Below are positions 46,201-58,826 of a DNA stretch of 64,000 nt, one piece after another; position 1 is the stretch's first letter; each line of letters begins with the position of its first letter. The stretch spans positions 1 through 64,000 of the forward strand of contig NW_026516827.1 in NCBI RefSeq assembly GCF_025766255.1, given 5' to 3'. The position numbers and the translations under genes were made by a program. Source of the stretch: Zychaea mexicana. Taxonomy: Eukaryota; Mucoromycota; Mucoromycetes; Mucorales; Lichtheimiaceae. The notes beneath the pieces are model-generated. The model ran no database searches and had not been told where the DNA came from. It saw only the letters and a list, made by a program, of their open reading frames with translations.

Positions 46201-46227
46201 ATAAACTCGACACATCAGTAACCATCA
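40205..46227. other. 6 kb without a supported gene
   Basis: The ORFs here (for example 40862-41215, 41949-42245, 44450-44749, 44556-45218) show no motif, no neighbouring exon in phase and overlapping alternatives on the other strand. Local A/T-rich runs occur at 45110-45220. Degraded transposons or long non-coding DNA are possible; I see no terminal repeats. Confidence 0.45.
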
Positions 46228-46890
46228 TCAAGACAAATTTGACAGGTCTTTTAAAAACCACAGTGGTACGATGCGTTTATTGTGAAGGTCGAAGAGATTC
46301 TGTACATCCTCAAGGTAACGAAACCGTAGCGGGCAGCAGCACTGGTGATTTGTGAAGATTGCAATGAGGAGGCCAAAAGCAATGTTGCACAGGGTCGTAG
46401 GTATAACTACTTGAAATTCACGTCCACCGTGATGATCGGCACTTGTTGCAACGACTATTGCAAGCTCAGAGGCTTGTTGTTGAGAGTTTAAATGTCGATG
46501 CATTGGTAAAGAAATGTACGAATCAATGAACCAACACATAGGTATCTGTAGCGTTTGCGGGTATTGTCGTCAGTTAGTCACTGATTGCACAACGTCCAAA
46601 GCCATAAAAAACCCGGAAGAAGCACAGAAACGCAAGAGGTCGACGTGAGATTGAAACGAAAGCGATTTTCGAAAATAGATACACTTCCCAGTCCTTGAAT
46701 GAATAGCGACGGTTTCTTCAACGATGCATTAAACTCATTCACAGATCCATCAAAAACAGCAAAAAATGATGTGCTGTTCTTCATGCGAAGGTAAAATAGC
46801 TCGCGCTCAAGGTCGCTTAGAACTTTTTTCTCATATCGTTTGAATGAGAAAAGTTATGTCAGCCATCATCTAAGCTTGTGTTATTCTGAA
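46228..46890 (-). other. Unrecognised minus-strand coding candidate
   Basis: Two adjacent frames could be exons. 46578-46850 reads VLSDLERELFYLRMKNSTSF and then a hydrophilic segment. 46228-46539 ends YLEDVQNLFDLHNKRIVPLW. Codon composition looks more protein-like than the neighbouring DNA. I could not place a clean splice pair or identify a domain, so this is only a candidate. Confidence 0.25.
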
Positions 46891-47468
46891 AGAAACTTAC
46901 ATGGGCCATGTTCAGGAAATTACCAATTGAATCATATCACTATGTTTATTAAATCAACATACAATAGCTAGTAGACGAAACATCAGCAGTCATTCACGGT
47001 ACATGTTGGTTAAAATATTATGCCACATCTTTATTCTCTCTCTACAAGGGCGGGTTTGCAGATTAGAGAAACACAAGTTGACAAACACATTGTAGCAAGT
47101 TCCAAAAACTGGGTACAACGATCTTCATATCAAGCAAGCTGGTGTCAGTTTACAGTGCATAAGCTTATATGCTGGTTGACAAATTCGCCTCCGTTTTTGC
47201 ATTAGTGGGAAAAAATACTTGGATTGTAAACAAAAAAACCAACGAGAGATCGCTCCGTGGTAGTCGGATCAACCGTTAAGTTTATTAGTGCCACAACAAC
47301 ATACTACATCATACGGAACCTTGTGACATGGATATATGTATAGAAAACAATGTATCACCAGCATCATCTCTACATTAAAAGCCGAAAGAAAGAGAAAAAA
47401 ATATACAAAGAGAAAGTTTCAAAGCCGAAATGGTGAATAGAATAGAAGGAGAATGGTGTAAAGCCTTT

Positions 47469-48603
47469 TTACTCTAGAGAAGGTCGAACGCAGACCTTCA
47501 AGCCTGTACCAGAAGTGAACACCTCCCACGCCTTGTCGAACTCGTCCAAAGTAAACGTATGGGAGATCAATGCGCTCCAGTTGACCTTGCCTTCAGCCAA
47601 AATTTTGACTGCACGCTCCATACCAAAAGGATTTGTGTACGTTGACTTGATGGTCAGCTCACGGCGATAAACATCAAAAGGCGATACTGGCACCGTGACA
47701 CCCGGTTTCGCAACGCCAACCCACACAACGGTGCCTCCCGCTTTAGCACAGTTCACTGCTGATTCCATCGTTTCCGGGCGTCCAACACATTCGAACACAA
47801 CATCATAGCCATGACCCATGCATGGATCGCCAACCTTGAGATCTTCGGGCTTGATCGCTTTGGCAGCACCGAACTCAAGCGCCTTTTGGCGTCGCATGTC
47901 GCTTGGTTCGACTACAGTGACAGAAGCACCGCCGGTGGAGCACAGACCCAAGGCCATCAATCCGATGGGACCCGCGCCCATAATCAATACCCGGTCGCCG
48001 CTCTTGATCGAGCCCGTGTCCACGGCATGCACGACACACGAGAGAGGTTCGGCCAAACTGGCAAGCTCGGGGCTGACTGTGGAAGGAACGGCAAAGGCAG
48101 CAGCAGCAGGGACGGCAACGTACTTGGCCATACCACCGTTCACGCTGACGCCGATGCACGAAAGGAATGGGCACAGGTGGTATTTCTTGTTGCGGCAAAA
48201 AGTGCATGCGTGGCATGGACAGTTGGGATCGATGGCAACAAGATGGCCGACGGTCAGAGAGGTCTTGGTTTCCGGGTGGATTGATTCAACATATCCAGCA
48301 AATTCGTGGCCGATGGTCACTTGAGGTGTGGCGTGTGGGGTCTCACCATGGCAAATATGGAGATCCGTTCCTGTTTTTCATTGTAAGACAACACAAACAG
48401 TACTGGCATAAGCACACACGCTTTCTCTCTCCATTCCTTCCAGTAACTCTTTTTTCAAACCGCTTCTCCTTACCACATAAGCCAGAGGATGTCACTCGGA
48501 TCAGCACTTCACCAGGAGCCATCGCAGGTACCTTTCTGTCAACCATATCGATCTTGCCCTTGGACTCCCAAATAGCAACCTTCATAGAATCAACGCTCAC
48601 CAT
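47469..48603 (-). CDS. Zinc-dependent medium-chain dehydrogenase, polyol (arabinitol/sorbitol) type
   Basis: Two exons: 48474-48603 and 47469-48370; 1032 nt, 343 aa. The start is the ATG at 48603 (MVSVDSMKVA); a later Met is possible. It oxidises a secondary alcohol of a sugar alcohol with NAD(P). Catalytic zinc ligands are in GLCGTDLHIC (the Cys codon is split by the intron) and GHEFAGYVE, with the LAEPLSCVVHAV segment. The structural zinc lobe is C-x2-C-x2-C-x7-C (CHACTFCRNKKYHLC). The Rossmann motif is GAGPIG, followed by VVEPSDMRR. The sequence pattern is nearest to fungal D-arabinitol and sorbitol/xylitol dehydrogenases; threonine or butanediol dehydrogenase cannot be excluded. It is cytosolic by lack of a signal. 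The next gene upstream on the same strand is a transcription factor. Confidence 0.85.
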
Positions 48604-49115
48604 GTTAACTTGAAATGGTAATAGTAATAGTAGTAGTAGTAGTAGCTTGAGATTTAAAAAGGTATAGGAAAAAAGAAAGAAGTGTGGAAACGACAACGGA
48701 AAATATAATCAAACGCAGCTTATATGCGTCGACGGATTAATAGCTGAAGTTTAATTCAAACGGGGAAGGTGCATACATAAAAGGAAGTTAGAACTGATTG
48801 CCTTTTAAAGGCGCCTTTTTCCCCCACCCCTCCGTCTCCGGATTTTGACACTAGTCTCCTCCCGCGGGACTTTTACTTTTATAACCCGTGTATACACCGC
48901 GTATAATAAAAAGACTTACAGTAGGGAAATGTGTGTATGTGGCGATGGTAGAGAACGCGGCTTAGAAATTACAACAAACATAGTGCACAAGAGACGTCAG
49001 GAGATCTGACTGGGTATATCATATATAAATGTAAGGATGCTATGTACATGATGATCCAAGGTTAGGAGAAAGAGTTTGTGAAAGTGAGTGCGTGATAGGA
49101 AAGGAGGAGGAAGCT
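48604..49115. other. Promoter region between transcription factor and dehydrogenase
   Basis: About 510 bp, containing agtagtagtagtag (48630-48645) just before the dehydrogenase start and several TATA-like strings (atatataaa near 49020). No ORF is supported. Confidence 0.4.
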
Positions 49116-51206
49116 TCAAGAGGAAGGATGGTTTTTGTTTGTTGGAGACGATGAAGGTGATAATGATGACGAGGAGCAGGAGGAGGAGGAAAGAGCATAC
49201 TGAGTGACATTTTCAAAGATCGTTAGGCCATCCAATGGTTCTGATGTTCTTGCTGGCTTGTAATAGCGTGCTCGTGGCTGCAGATCCCGATCAAACATCA
49301 TGACGCCTGAATACATATTGTTCTCCATCTTGATGCTTCGTGCCCGCAAATCATCATCGTCATCCTTTTCGGACTTCATGCTGCAAATATCATCGCTCTG
49401 GCGACGACGACGACGACGACGACTTCTTCCAAGCATTTGCTTTCCTTTGTGATCATCATCATCATCATCAACATAATAATCAATGTCGTTTTCTTCTTTC
49501 AGACAAGACTGTTCAGACAGAACTGACTCAACATCTCTGACCATGTCATCGCATATAGGATCATGCCAGTGTATCTCGGCCATATTTGCGAGTACATCAC
49601 GCGCTTGGAGCAATCCGAACTTTGCGCGGTCACGAATCCACATATCCTTGTATTTGAAACATAGCACCAACACTTCAATTGAGCGCTTCAAGTCTCCAGG
49701 AAACGTTTGACATGGCTTGAATTCCATCACCATGCGTCTAAAGCAAATCATGTAAGTGAAGCACTCGACCATGTGCAAAATCGCGCGTCGCTGCAAGCTT
49801 GTTAACGGGCGGCTAGTGTTACTGTCACTGCTATTACGACGCCGCTGCTGGTCCGGCACTGGTGGGCAAAAATGATGTAACAAGAGGCCATGGTTGGTGC
49901 ATTTCTCCATGTTGATGGTCATATGGGCTTCAAGCATCGTGGGAGGCATTGGAGGTACGCGAACGCTCCATTCTTGTATCTTTGCGTTGACTTTATCCAT
50001 CATGGCCTCGTCGTCCTGCAACGAAAGCTGGATCTCCTTGACAAGCTTACGCCGTGTAATCCACAGCTCCAAAACATGACCCCATTCACTTGCACCTGTA
50101 GCTTCAGAGGGGTCATCGAGCGAGCAGGGCATCGGTCTCACCAAACGACCTAGCGCATCATGGTCGTCTGAGTTAGGACGCAATAACGAGCTCGGTATAG
50201 CGCCTGATTCGTGCAAAAAATGGTCGATTTGAAACAGGTACCACCACAGCCGGTTTTTCAGCTCAGTTTGATCGTCGTCTTCGTGAGGATGCGTCCCTGG
50301 TTGTCGAGGTTCGATGCCTAACTCGGTCGCCATACCAACTGCAATGGTGTGGAAAATGGTTTTTTGCTTGATTGAAAATGCGGCGGTCATGTTGCACAAG
50401 CAAAGCGCAAAGAGATGGTCAACGTGCGGTTCGTCAAAGCAATCACCTAGCACGTCGCGCGCCATTTTGGATAATTGGTGTTGGATCGCATCCAGGATAC
50501 GACTGTCTTTGACGGTCCTGGTCGGTGGGTGATGAATGAGCACGTGTCTGCACCAGTAGACTCCAATGGCCAGGGCAAGTGGATTTGAGCAAAGATCATC
50601 GGGGCCAAGTGCCATATACCAAGGGATGAGCAAGGATTTGGGTCGGATGGGGTAATAGTGGTTCATGCATTCCATGAAATAGAACACACAGTCGCTGACG
50701 ATCGTCGGCAGGTCGGAAACGCTGCACCCCGTCATGGGCCGGGCGATCGTTTTGGCGTAGAGTTCACTATGATAATTAATATAAGGAAGTGGGACAACGA
50801 CTCGAGTGTTGCGTTCTCTTGCCGTGGACAATAAGGTGGTATTGCTTCTAAACGTCGACAAACTCAGAGCTCGTAGAAAGTCAGTGACATCAGAAACACT
50901 GTGGATTGTGATGCGGTAATTGTTGTCGGGTAAGGCTTCGACCCTCCATTGTTGACTGCTGCTTTGGTCCAGATCCATAATGTGGGTAGGCTGCAATGTT
51001 GTCGTCGTCAACGTCGCAGTCGCCATTGCGGGGGTTACACTGCTTGCTGTTGACGTGAGTTCCGAATCGGTATTGTCATTGGTCCTGTCATTGAGGTCGG
51101 TCGAGCGTTTCGGTTTGTTGATATCTTTTTTACGAGTTTTAGGCCGTCGGGGACGTGTTCCGTTGATCGTAAGCCCGTTGTGGGGCCCAAGTACGAGCTC
51201 TGCCAT
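49116..51206 (-). CDS. Fungal-specific transcription factor (middle homology domain, no Zn cluster seen)
   Basis: Single-exon ORF of 696 codons. The N-terminus is basic (RPRRPKTRKK) but has no six-Cys cluster. Residues ~130-400 match the fungal transcription factor regulatory domain: PLPYINYHSELYAKTI, a YY-x-IRP-x-SLL segment, then LALAIGVYWCRHVLIHH and KNRLWWYLFQIDHFLHESGA, which corresponds to the RR-x-WW-x-x-x-x-D signature. The second half carries acidic (DDDDDD) and basic (RRRRRR) runs and ends in a poly-Ser tail. Either it regulates without direct Zn2Cys6 binding, or an upstream exon encoding the cluster was missed. It lies between the dehydrogenase and the deaminase, all on the minus strand. 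Confidence 0.75.
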   Translation of the reverse strand: MAELVLGPHNGLTINGTRPRRPKTRKKDINKPKRSTDLNDRTNDNTDSELTSTASSVTPAMATATLTTTTLQPTHIMDLDQSSSQQWRVEALPDNNYRITIHSVSDVTDFLRALSLSTFRSNTTLLSTARERNTRVVVPLPYINYHSELYAKTIARPMTGCSVSDLPTIVSDCVFYFMECMNHYYPIRPKSLLIPWYMALGPDDLCSNPLALAIGVYWCRHVLIHHPPTRTVKDSRILDAIQHQLSKMARDVLGDCFDEPHVDHLFALCLCNMTAAFSIKQKTIFHTIAVGMATELGIEPRQPGTHPHEDDDQTELKNRLWWYLFQIDHFLHESGAIPSSLLRPNSDDHDALGRLVRPMPCSLDDPSEATGASEWGHVLELWITRRKLVKEIQLSLQDDEAMMDKVNAKIQEWSVRVPPMPPTMLEAHMTINMEKCTNHGLLLHHFCPPVPDQQRRRNSSDSNTSRPLTSLQRRAILHMVECFTYMICFRRMVMEFKPCQTFPGDLKRSIEVLVLCFKYKDMWIRDRAKFGLLQARDVLANMAEIHWHDPICDDMVRDVESVLSEQSCLKEENDIDYYVDDDDDDHKGKQMLGRSRRRRRRRQSDDICSMKSEKDDDDDLRARSIKMENNMYSGVMMFDRDLQPRARYYKPARTSEPLDGLTIFENVTQYALSSSSCSSSSLSPSSSPTNKNHPSS

Positions 51207-51411
51207 TTATATGGGAAAAGAAATATAAGAAAGAACGGTTTGGGGTTTTTGGATGGGCAATGGGAGAACTTATTGTAGGTTGATCACAGACACCCAAATT
51301 CATCTTATTACTCCGCCCCATTTCGCACCATCTGACCTTCACAATTTATGCTACCCTGACTATACAAAAACAAGCATCAAAAGATAGTTTATTGTGTTAT
51401 CCAAAGAAACC

Positions 51412-52832
51412 CTATGCAAAAGCGGTGGCATTCGCTTCGCGCCACTCACACCATTGCTGTTTCAACTGAGACTGTAGCTCTGGACCAGCAAAAATGGCAT
51501 CGATGGAACGCAACGACGCCTCGAAAAGCTGATCCCGCGTCATGTTGAATGTTGTGGAACAAACAGCATATTCGTTGGAAAGGTCAGAGAAGAACACACC
51601 CTTGTCATCCGTCTACATAGCACAATATAGCCAACCTCTGCATATTTAATACACACATGTAAGAAAGCACATGACGAAACTAGAAACTAGAAACTTACAC
51701 AAAGGACAAAGGGATGACCCTCCTTGAGCAAATCCTTGACGTGGTGGTCAGCGAATGTCTCCACGGTCTTGCTCACAACATTGGACGTCATGCAAATTTC
51801 TATAGGTATACTGTTCGCATAGATGGTTTGACGTGCATAATCGTCCAAGAGTGTAGCGTGGCCCAGACGATCCGGACCAAACGACAATAAATTAGGTGCT
51901 TCTACCATATTTTCCTTGACCTACATTATTTATAGATGCAATCGCCCGGGTAAGCGTAAATAATACAACATACACCTTGACATGCTCAAGCAAGACAACG
52001 TCGACACTTGACCTCGTTAAAGTGCAAGGTAACATGGAATCCCTCTGTCCTGGCCTTATCGAACGCAGGTCGCAGCTGCTCAAAGGAACCTTGATGGACG
52101 TCACCACACAAGTCGATACCCACGACATTTTGTGATCGGAATTCCATGGCTAAATCCACGGCCTCATATGCTTCTTCGAGTGTATTCCGGCGATCGATAG
52201 ATACAATCAGTCGTACAATGATGTTGTCCCGCGGTTCGTTGACAGCTGACAAGACAGCCTTCAGGTACGATTCCTTTGTCATGCCTTGTTTTTTGCACCA
52301 ATCAATAACCAATTAATCAACAATCTTTGCAACCGAAAAAAAAAACCAATATATACGCATGAATATATACCGGTATCCGGGTTACGACGAGGCGTTGTAC
52401 GCAGTTCCAAGTAGCGAACGCCATCTTGAGCAAACTCATCAATTACATTACGCGTGGCGATGCCCACTGCTTCTTCGTCGTCTGTCAATTTGTAAATAAA
52501 CTTGAACAACGGAAAAAAGCTGTTAAGATTTATTTAAGTTTCGCCGACAACATAAACAGAGAATGAGTTTTGTACAAATTTATCCTGTAAGGCTCTTCAT
52601 GGCACCATTCCATGACAATAAACACAAAGAAAAAGAAAAGAGAAGGACTTTACTCGGAAATACGATCCAGTCGTTCAGGAATGGTAAAATCTGCCAGTTC
52701 AGGATACTTGTGCTTCTTGATCTCTCTCAATCGATGCATTGTCTTTGGACTAATGCTGCCATTGATATGAGCATGAAGTTCAATCTTTGGCAATTGAACA
52801 CAAAATTCAGAGAGATCAAGAGCTGTCACCAT
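51412..52832 (-). CDS. N6-methyl-AMP deaminase (adenosine deaminase-like, ADAL/MAPDA type)
   Basis: Five exons: 52654-52832, 52371-52519, 52013-52284, 51699-51920 and 51412-51612; 1023 nt, 340 aa, in phase. It hydrolyses the N6-methylamino group of N6-methyl-AMP to IMP, cleaning up products of m6A RNA turnover. Seen: LPKIELHAHINGSIS with the metal-binding HxH, RYLELRTTPRRNPDTGMTKE (the TPR block typical of ADAL rather than classical ADA), VVGIDLCGD, then HVTLHFNE, where classical ADAs have HAGE, the PDRLGHATLL histidine motif and TDDKGVFFSDLSNEY with the metal-binding Asp. Length is as usual for the family. The exon boundary before GMTKE uses the acceptor aaacaag. Confidence 0.88.
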
Positions 52833-55800
52833 GGCGTGTGAAATTAAGAGAGATAAGAAGGAGGAGAGAGATTGGTTTTAAATCAGGAACGACTTGAGTC
52901 AAGTGCTGCGGACTTGTTTGCTGCGCGACAAACATTCAAGCGCATATGCAAACAAAGAGACTGTATACAAGTTTATAATGCCAAGAAACCAAGCACGTAA
53001 TTTCTATTTTGAGGATTGCTTGCAAATCTGGAGAAGGTCATCAACAGGACAGGAAACTGGGCCCTTTCGCAACCGTAGAAGCCCCTTCCAGGTACATAGA
53101 AACGCGGTGTTGCAAAGGACGACACTGCCACCAGTACACTCATGATTTCAAAAGGGGTTACCGATTTATCGTTAAAAGGCGAAGAGAGGCTGAGTGCATG
53201 ACTACAAGGACTCCAATTTTATTTGTAATCTCACCTTCGCGTATCATAGTATAAGTTGAAGGTAGCACTGAAGTATTTATTCAATAATACAGCAGCAACT
53301 ACATTGATGTTGTTGAACTCTTTTTTATTGGCCATCACGCAGGCAACCGATTTAACGGGCGGATGGCATTATAGAATATATCGTATCGGTTACGCTGTCT
53401 AAAAAGATGCATACCTAACAACAACATGACGTGTTGCTTTTCTGATACCTTATTACTAGAATACATCACCATCCAAAAGAAGACATAGACATCGACACAT
53501 TTAACACGGTGCCTCCATCCTCCACTCATTATGCTTCTCCAGCTCTCGCATCAACAGCACACGATAGGTGAAACACTCGCGAGAATGATAACGTACACTT
53601 CAGTTTCGAAATCACGCTCATTTTGATCATTCACAAAGGTTTGTCCATACACCGTACTACTTAATGTAACCGGAAAAAGCTCTTGATGACACACTTTTTA
53701 TTGGTTTTATGATACTGTTATTTCTTCTGTAATTGATAATAAGCAGCGACAAGTGACTGAACATTGTTATACAGTGATGGCTTCGTTTGTGGTGAGGATC
53801 GAGAATTCACCGACTATGAGATGGACGTACTTTATGTATTAGTACATATCGCGTTTAGGCGTTTAAATCTTTGTATATACGTGTCTTGACTTGTGCACTT
53901 GAGAGAGCATGTCTAATGAAAAATTCTGGAAAACGCTATGTAGAGGAATTTTGGCTCTCCAAATCTTTAACAATACCCTTGGCGTTAGCGGAATCATATC
54001 GGTTCCAATCTTGCCGTACATACAAAATATTTACCGGCGTGGACATCTAAATTCTAGCAGTTGTTATGATGTCGGGTGTATCAAGCTCAAAATGAATCGC
54101 AAATCCGTTGCTATGTAGAGTCTAATTGTACTATTTGCAGTAGTGTGGATCGTCGTATGCTCACGCAGTTTAAGCTTCTAAGATGTTGGGTGGGGGATTG
54201 CCTTATCGATCATCCATATAGAAAGCATAGGAGATTGCGCCTACTATCCGCTCATCGGATTCCCATATTACAGTACATCATTAATAAGTAGAAATTATTC
54301 ACCATACTTTTATTTCTGAAGCAGTTCAGAACATATAATCACAAATGGATGATCTCTGAACGTTTTTAAAATGTTTTCCGTATATTCCATCATTACCCGT
54401 AAATTTGCGCATCTGATATTACGTTGTCGATGCAGGTAGTCAAGTTACTTGTTTCTTGTCGATGTATGTTGTAATTAAAAGTCTCACAGACGATCACGAT
54501 CATCCGTTTCATTTACCTTGTCAGAAATCTACCACTGTCTCATATCATATGACGTTAATATGTATGTAATGAGACGACCTTTAATTTATAAAGTAACAGT
54601 AAAACTGTACAGCCGAAGAGTGTTATTACGTGATGTCTTGCGCAATGCGCTAAAATAAAATAGGCGGGTAATACTCTGTTATGAATTGGCGGCTGTATCG
54701 TCAGCTTGTAGAACTATGTTAGAGAATACATTAATATTATATGTCCTAATTCTGGTGATATATATACATGGTATTGATAACTACTATGTAATAATGAAGT
54801 TCAGGACAATGCACGCAAAAAGAAACGCTGTTTTTATTTAATGATCGTCATGCATGACTGATATCATCACCGAATGTCGCGTGGCCTCAACGTTAAATGG
54901 CAACAGCAACCTATAATCAGGAGTAGTGGGTTCTGTCGCCTCTTCTTTCCTGACAAATATGCATCCGGTCAAGGATGACCCCCTTTTTTTCCGTATGTAC
55001 ACACAAACACAGAATAATCCAATTAAGTCACCGTTATTCTTTTTGAAAAGACAGTTTATGCACGGCAATTACTACAATAACCCGAATCTAAATGATATGC
55101 AAAGTGATAGTAGTAGGTGGCACAAGCAACGCTCAGCGATCTACATTTCAATGTACTTTCTAATTTTATTTTTTCTGTGTTTCAAACTATTCTGCCAACT
55201 TATAGGAAGGGGGTGCGGAGCTGCTTGATACCGAATTTATGATATGCTTCTTCATTATACAATAAAGTTAGGATAAGTACGCTATCTGCCGAGTTCTGCA
55301 AAACGATTACATAAAATAAAAAAAAATGTACAAAGCTGCTGTTTATAAGGAGGAAGAATGTATCCATTGGACACTGTACATTGTTTTCTTAACCCCTCCC
55401 CTCGCTATGTATAAACATTTAGCAACTCAACTATATGCATACTGTATACGTATGCTCATCTGCATAACTGTACCACCATAAGAAATGCGCCCAAATTTTG
55501 ATGCTATACAACATATGTAATAACGGTTTCCAGATTCGTCAGGAACAAAGAAAGTCGGGTAACTCAATTAATAAAGAGAAATTCTAAACATTATTATGTT
55601 TCACCACTATCATCGATAAACAATATATTAAGTAGTATGTAAGGCGAAAATCACCGCACTGCAAGGAAGCGACAAGAATGCTATAAGCGTATCGTCATTA
55701 GCCTTCCAATAAATATAAACTTTATACGAGTAAGGCGAAAACACCGCCTTTTTTATTGACTGGAAATTAACGCTATTGGAAAGGTTCGGGGGATACGAAG

Positions 55801-56068
55801 GAAAAAGCACTTTTAATAGGCTGTTTCCTTCTTCAGGGACCGGACATTACAATGAACGAGGGGTTATTAGAGAAAGGTGGCGAGCAAAAAAAAAAAGGTA
55901 TATAAATATGGTGTGCAGAAACTGCCAGTCAATCTGTACTTTTTTTTTTGTGTACAAATATTCGAAAAACGTATCTTGTTGGGCACTGTTGATTACTGTA
56001 AAGAACATCTTCCTAACAATCCCATTCCTTTCCTTTCAAGTGAACCAACAAAAACAATCGAAAGAAAA
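52833..56068. other. 3.2 kb intergenic region
   Basis: No gene that I can support; the ORFs (53335-53529, 53909-54291, 54926-55228) lack motifs and continuation. The last ~200 bp contains the likely chitinase promoter. Confidence 0.5.
55899..55906 (+). promoter_or_regulatory. TATA-like box upstream of the chitinase
   Basis: TATATAAA about 165 bp before the chitinase ATG, in an otherwise A-rich leader. The ORF running through it (55877-56212) joins the chitinase frame but is not needed, because the signal peptide starts at 56069. Confidence 0.4.
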
Positions 56069-58492
56069 ATGTTTGGCCGGACCCAGCTTACTCGAATCGC
56101 AACAGCAACATCTGTATTACTACTATCACTTATTGGTACAACAACACAACCCGTGTCGGCGGCGGGATTCCCGGATGGATACAATGTCATCACATATTGG
56201 GGCCAGGTATGAACTATGATCGCAGCTACTACTATACCATAGTCTCTCTATCATTTGATGGACTTGCTCAAAAGAACCAAAGTAATATTATCTGATAACT
56301 TTCTCCATTAATGTGTATATTTATATTACGTATATAGAACTCGGCTGGTACGGGTAGCTCACAAAAAGACCTTGCAACTTATTGCGATGATACTTCGGAC
56401 GTTCTCGTAATTGGATTTATTACCAATTTCAACGTGGGTGGTCTTCCAACTTTAAACGTTGCCAATGCCTGTGAAGGCAGTGTATTTGAGGGAACATCTC
56501 TGCTTCAATGTGATCATATTGGAAAAGGTTAGTAATAGTAGTAGCAGTAGTAGTTTTTTTTCTACAAATACAAACATCACATGGAGATATGTTGGGCTTT
56601 TATAATGATAATTCAAGAGCTTTCAGCTAACTATTACTATATTATTTCTAACTAGACATCAAAACTTGTCAAAAGAAAGGTAAAAAAGTATTGCTGTCGC
56701 TTGGTGGTGCAAGTGGTGCATACGGATTTACTAGCGACAAGGAGGGTACAACCTTTGCAAAGACCATGTGGGATCTTTTCGGTGGCGGTGAAAGTGACAC
56801 TCGGCCATTTGGTGAAGCAGTTATTGATGGCTTTGATCTGGATATCGAAGGCGGAGGACCAACCGGTTATGCGGTACGTATAAAAGCCCTCATAAAAACT
56901 ACTTTGTTTGCTGTCATTGCTGCCTATGTCATACGATTGAAATACTCATATTAACATATTGCTTGACTTTCTAGGCATTTGTCAAAGAGCTTCGCAATTT
57001 GTTCGAGGAAGATTCGTCTAAAGACTATTATGTTACGGCTGCACCCCAGGTATGCAAAAGATAAAAGAGTTCTTGATCCAGTTGTTTAGATCAAAGCATG
57101 CTTTGAACGAGAAAGCAAGAGAACAGCATCCCACTCATTGCTTTTATATACAAATTGTACATTTATATATATAGTGTCCATTTCCGGATGCTATGTTGGG
57201 TGAAGTTATTGACGACGTCGGTATCGATGCTGTCAATGTCCAATTTTACAACAATTATTGTTCGACAGGAGGCTCTAACTTTAATTTTGAAACTTGGGAC
57301 GATTGGGCAAAGAACAAGTCACCCAACAAGGATGTAAAGATCTACCTCGGCATTCCGGGATCAACTTCTGCTGCAGGCACGGGCTATATTACCTATGAAG
57401 ACTTGGAGCCGGTATTTGACAAGGTGACGTCATTTGAAAGCTTTGGTGGTATAACCATTTGGGGTAAGTCTATAATTCTATTTCAGGCAGCATTGAGAAC
57501 AGGATGCATGTATTAGTCGTAACTTGACCTTTGTCATGTTTTTATTTTTGAGGAGAGATCATAACTCATTGACTCATTTTCATCATGTGTTAGATGCTTC
57601 ACAATCACATGGCAATAAAGATACCGAGCCAAATTTTGCAACAGCTATTTCAAAATTGGTGCGTACTGGCGAATCTAGTAGCGGTGATGGATCATCATCA
57701 TCCGACGAGGACGACGAGGACGAGGACGAGGACGACACGAATGAAGACAGCAATACCACCAGCATCACTGCTACTGCTACAACTACTACTACTGCCAAGG
57801 AAACCAGTACTGCTACTTCAACTAAAAGCGATCACTCTGCAACAGCGACGCCTTCGTCTGGTAATGACAACGATGACGACGACGAGGATAGTGATAGTGA
57901 TACATCCTGCATTCAAGACGGTGATAGCTGCTCTGAGCACGGCAAACAAGTCTGTGCCAGTAACGGGTTTGCTGTGTGTAATCACGACAAATGGGTTGTA
58001 ACGCAATGTGCCGTTGGCCTGACCTGTATGAGCACGACAGAGGGAAGTTCGATCTACTGCGCACAGACTCAAGATGGCGACCTTACTAGCAGCAGCAGCA
58101 GCAGCAGCAGCGCTGATACCTGTGACAAGAAGAAACGTTCGGTGCTGCATACCAAAAGTGCCCCACGACCGTACAAATCAACACGCGTGACCTCTCAATT
58201 GACAGTGGTTAAAGTCGCAGACAAGAGATACGAAGCGGTGGTGAATGCCCGTCGATTGGATACCAAGGCATTTGGAAACACTGTGGTGGTCGAAATGAAA
58301 ATGCCTGCTGGTATCACCGTGGATAGTGTCACGACCGGCAAAGTCAAGCAAGATGGCCAGACTGCAAAGTTGCAAGTGAAGAATCCTAACAAAAAGAGTA
58401 TGGGACTCGTTTTTTCGATTGCTGGTTCAATCGACGAAAAATCGGATGTTTTTGTTGCTCCCGATGTAAACAACATGAAGTTCATGACATGA
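56069..58492 (+). CDS. Secreted GH18 chitinase with Ser/Asp-rich linker and C-terminal chitin-binding-like module
   Basis: Six exons: 56069-56206, 56338-56527, 56656-56873, 56975-57049, 57175-57463 and 57594-58492; 1809 nt, 602 aa. The first ~30 residues are a signal peptide (hydrophobic [12 protein letters not shown], then a VSAAG cleavage region). The GH18 barrel starts [14 protein letters not shown]. It contains [10 protein letters not shown] and the catalytic [10 protein letters not shown] (DxxDxDxE, Glu as acid), then QFYNNYC and GGITIWD, matching class III-type fungal chitinases. Then comes a Ser/Asp/Glu and Thr-rich linker ([10 protein letters not shown]), a ~50-residue module with six regularly placed Cys like fungal chitin-binding (CBM19-type) domains, a second Ser run, and a ~110-residue all-beta-looking C-terminal part I do not recognise. 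It hydrolyses cell-wall chitin outside the cell. Confidence 0.9.
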
Positions 58493-58826
58493 AATCGTCA
58501 TTGATAATAGAGACAGTCTTTTCTTCAATGTTTATATCTTATATTATTTGAATGTTTTTTCGTGGTGCTTTTATTACTTGTGGTTGCAATGTTTATATAT
58601 GGGATGCTTGAGGGATAGTCATAAGAATGGTTGATGTGCTGTGTGAAGGAAGAAAGGGGAGGGAGGTGGGGGGGGGTATGTATAGTATGTGCGTGCTTTT
58701 ATATTTCTGATTGGTTTGTTGTATACACAAATGATGAAAGTAAAAAGCAGTGTTTGTTGACGATGTGTCCACTAAATAATACTACTGAATATTTACATCG
58801 AGACGCCTCTTGTGGAGAGCATCTTG

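Noticed and set aside
47811..48324. Plus-strand ORFs of 157 and 168 codons
   Set aside because: Antisense shadows of the dehydrogenase gene.
55877..56068. N-terminal extension of the chitinase ORF
   Set aside because: The frame is open but Lys-rich, and it would place the signal peptide internally; the ATG at 56069 fits a secreted enzyme.
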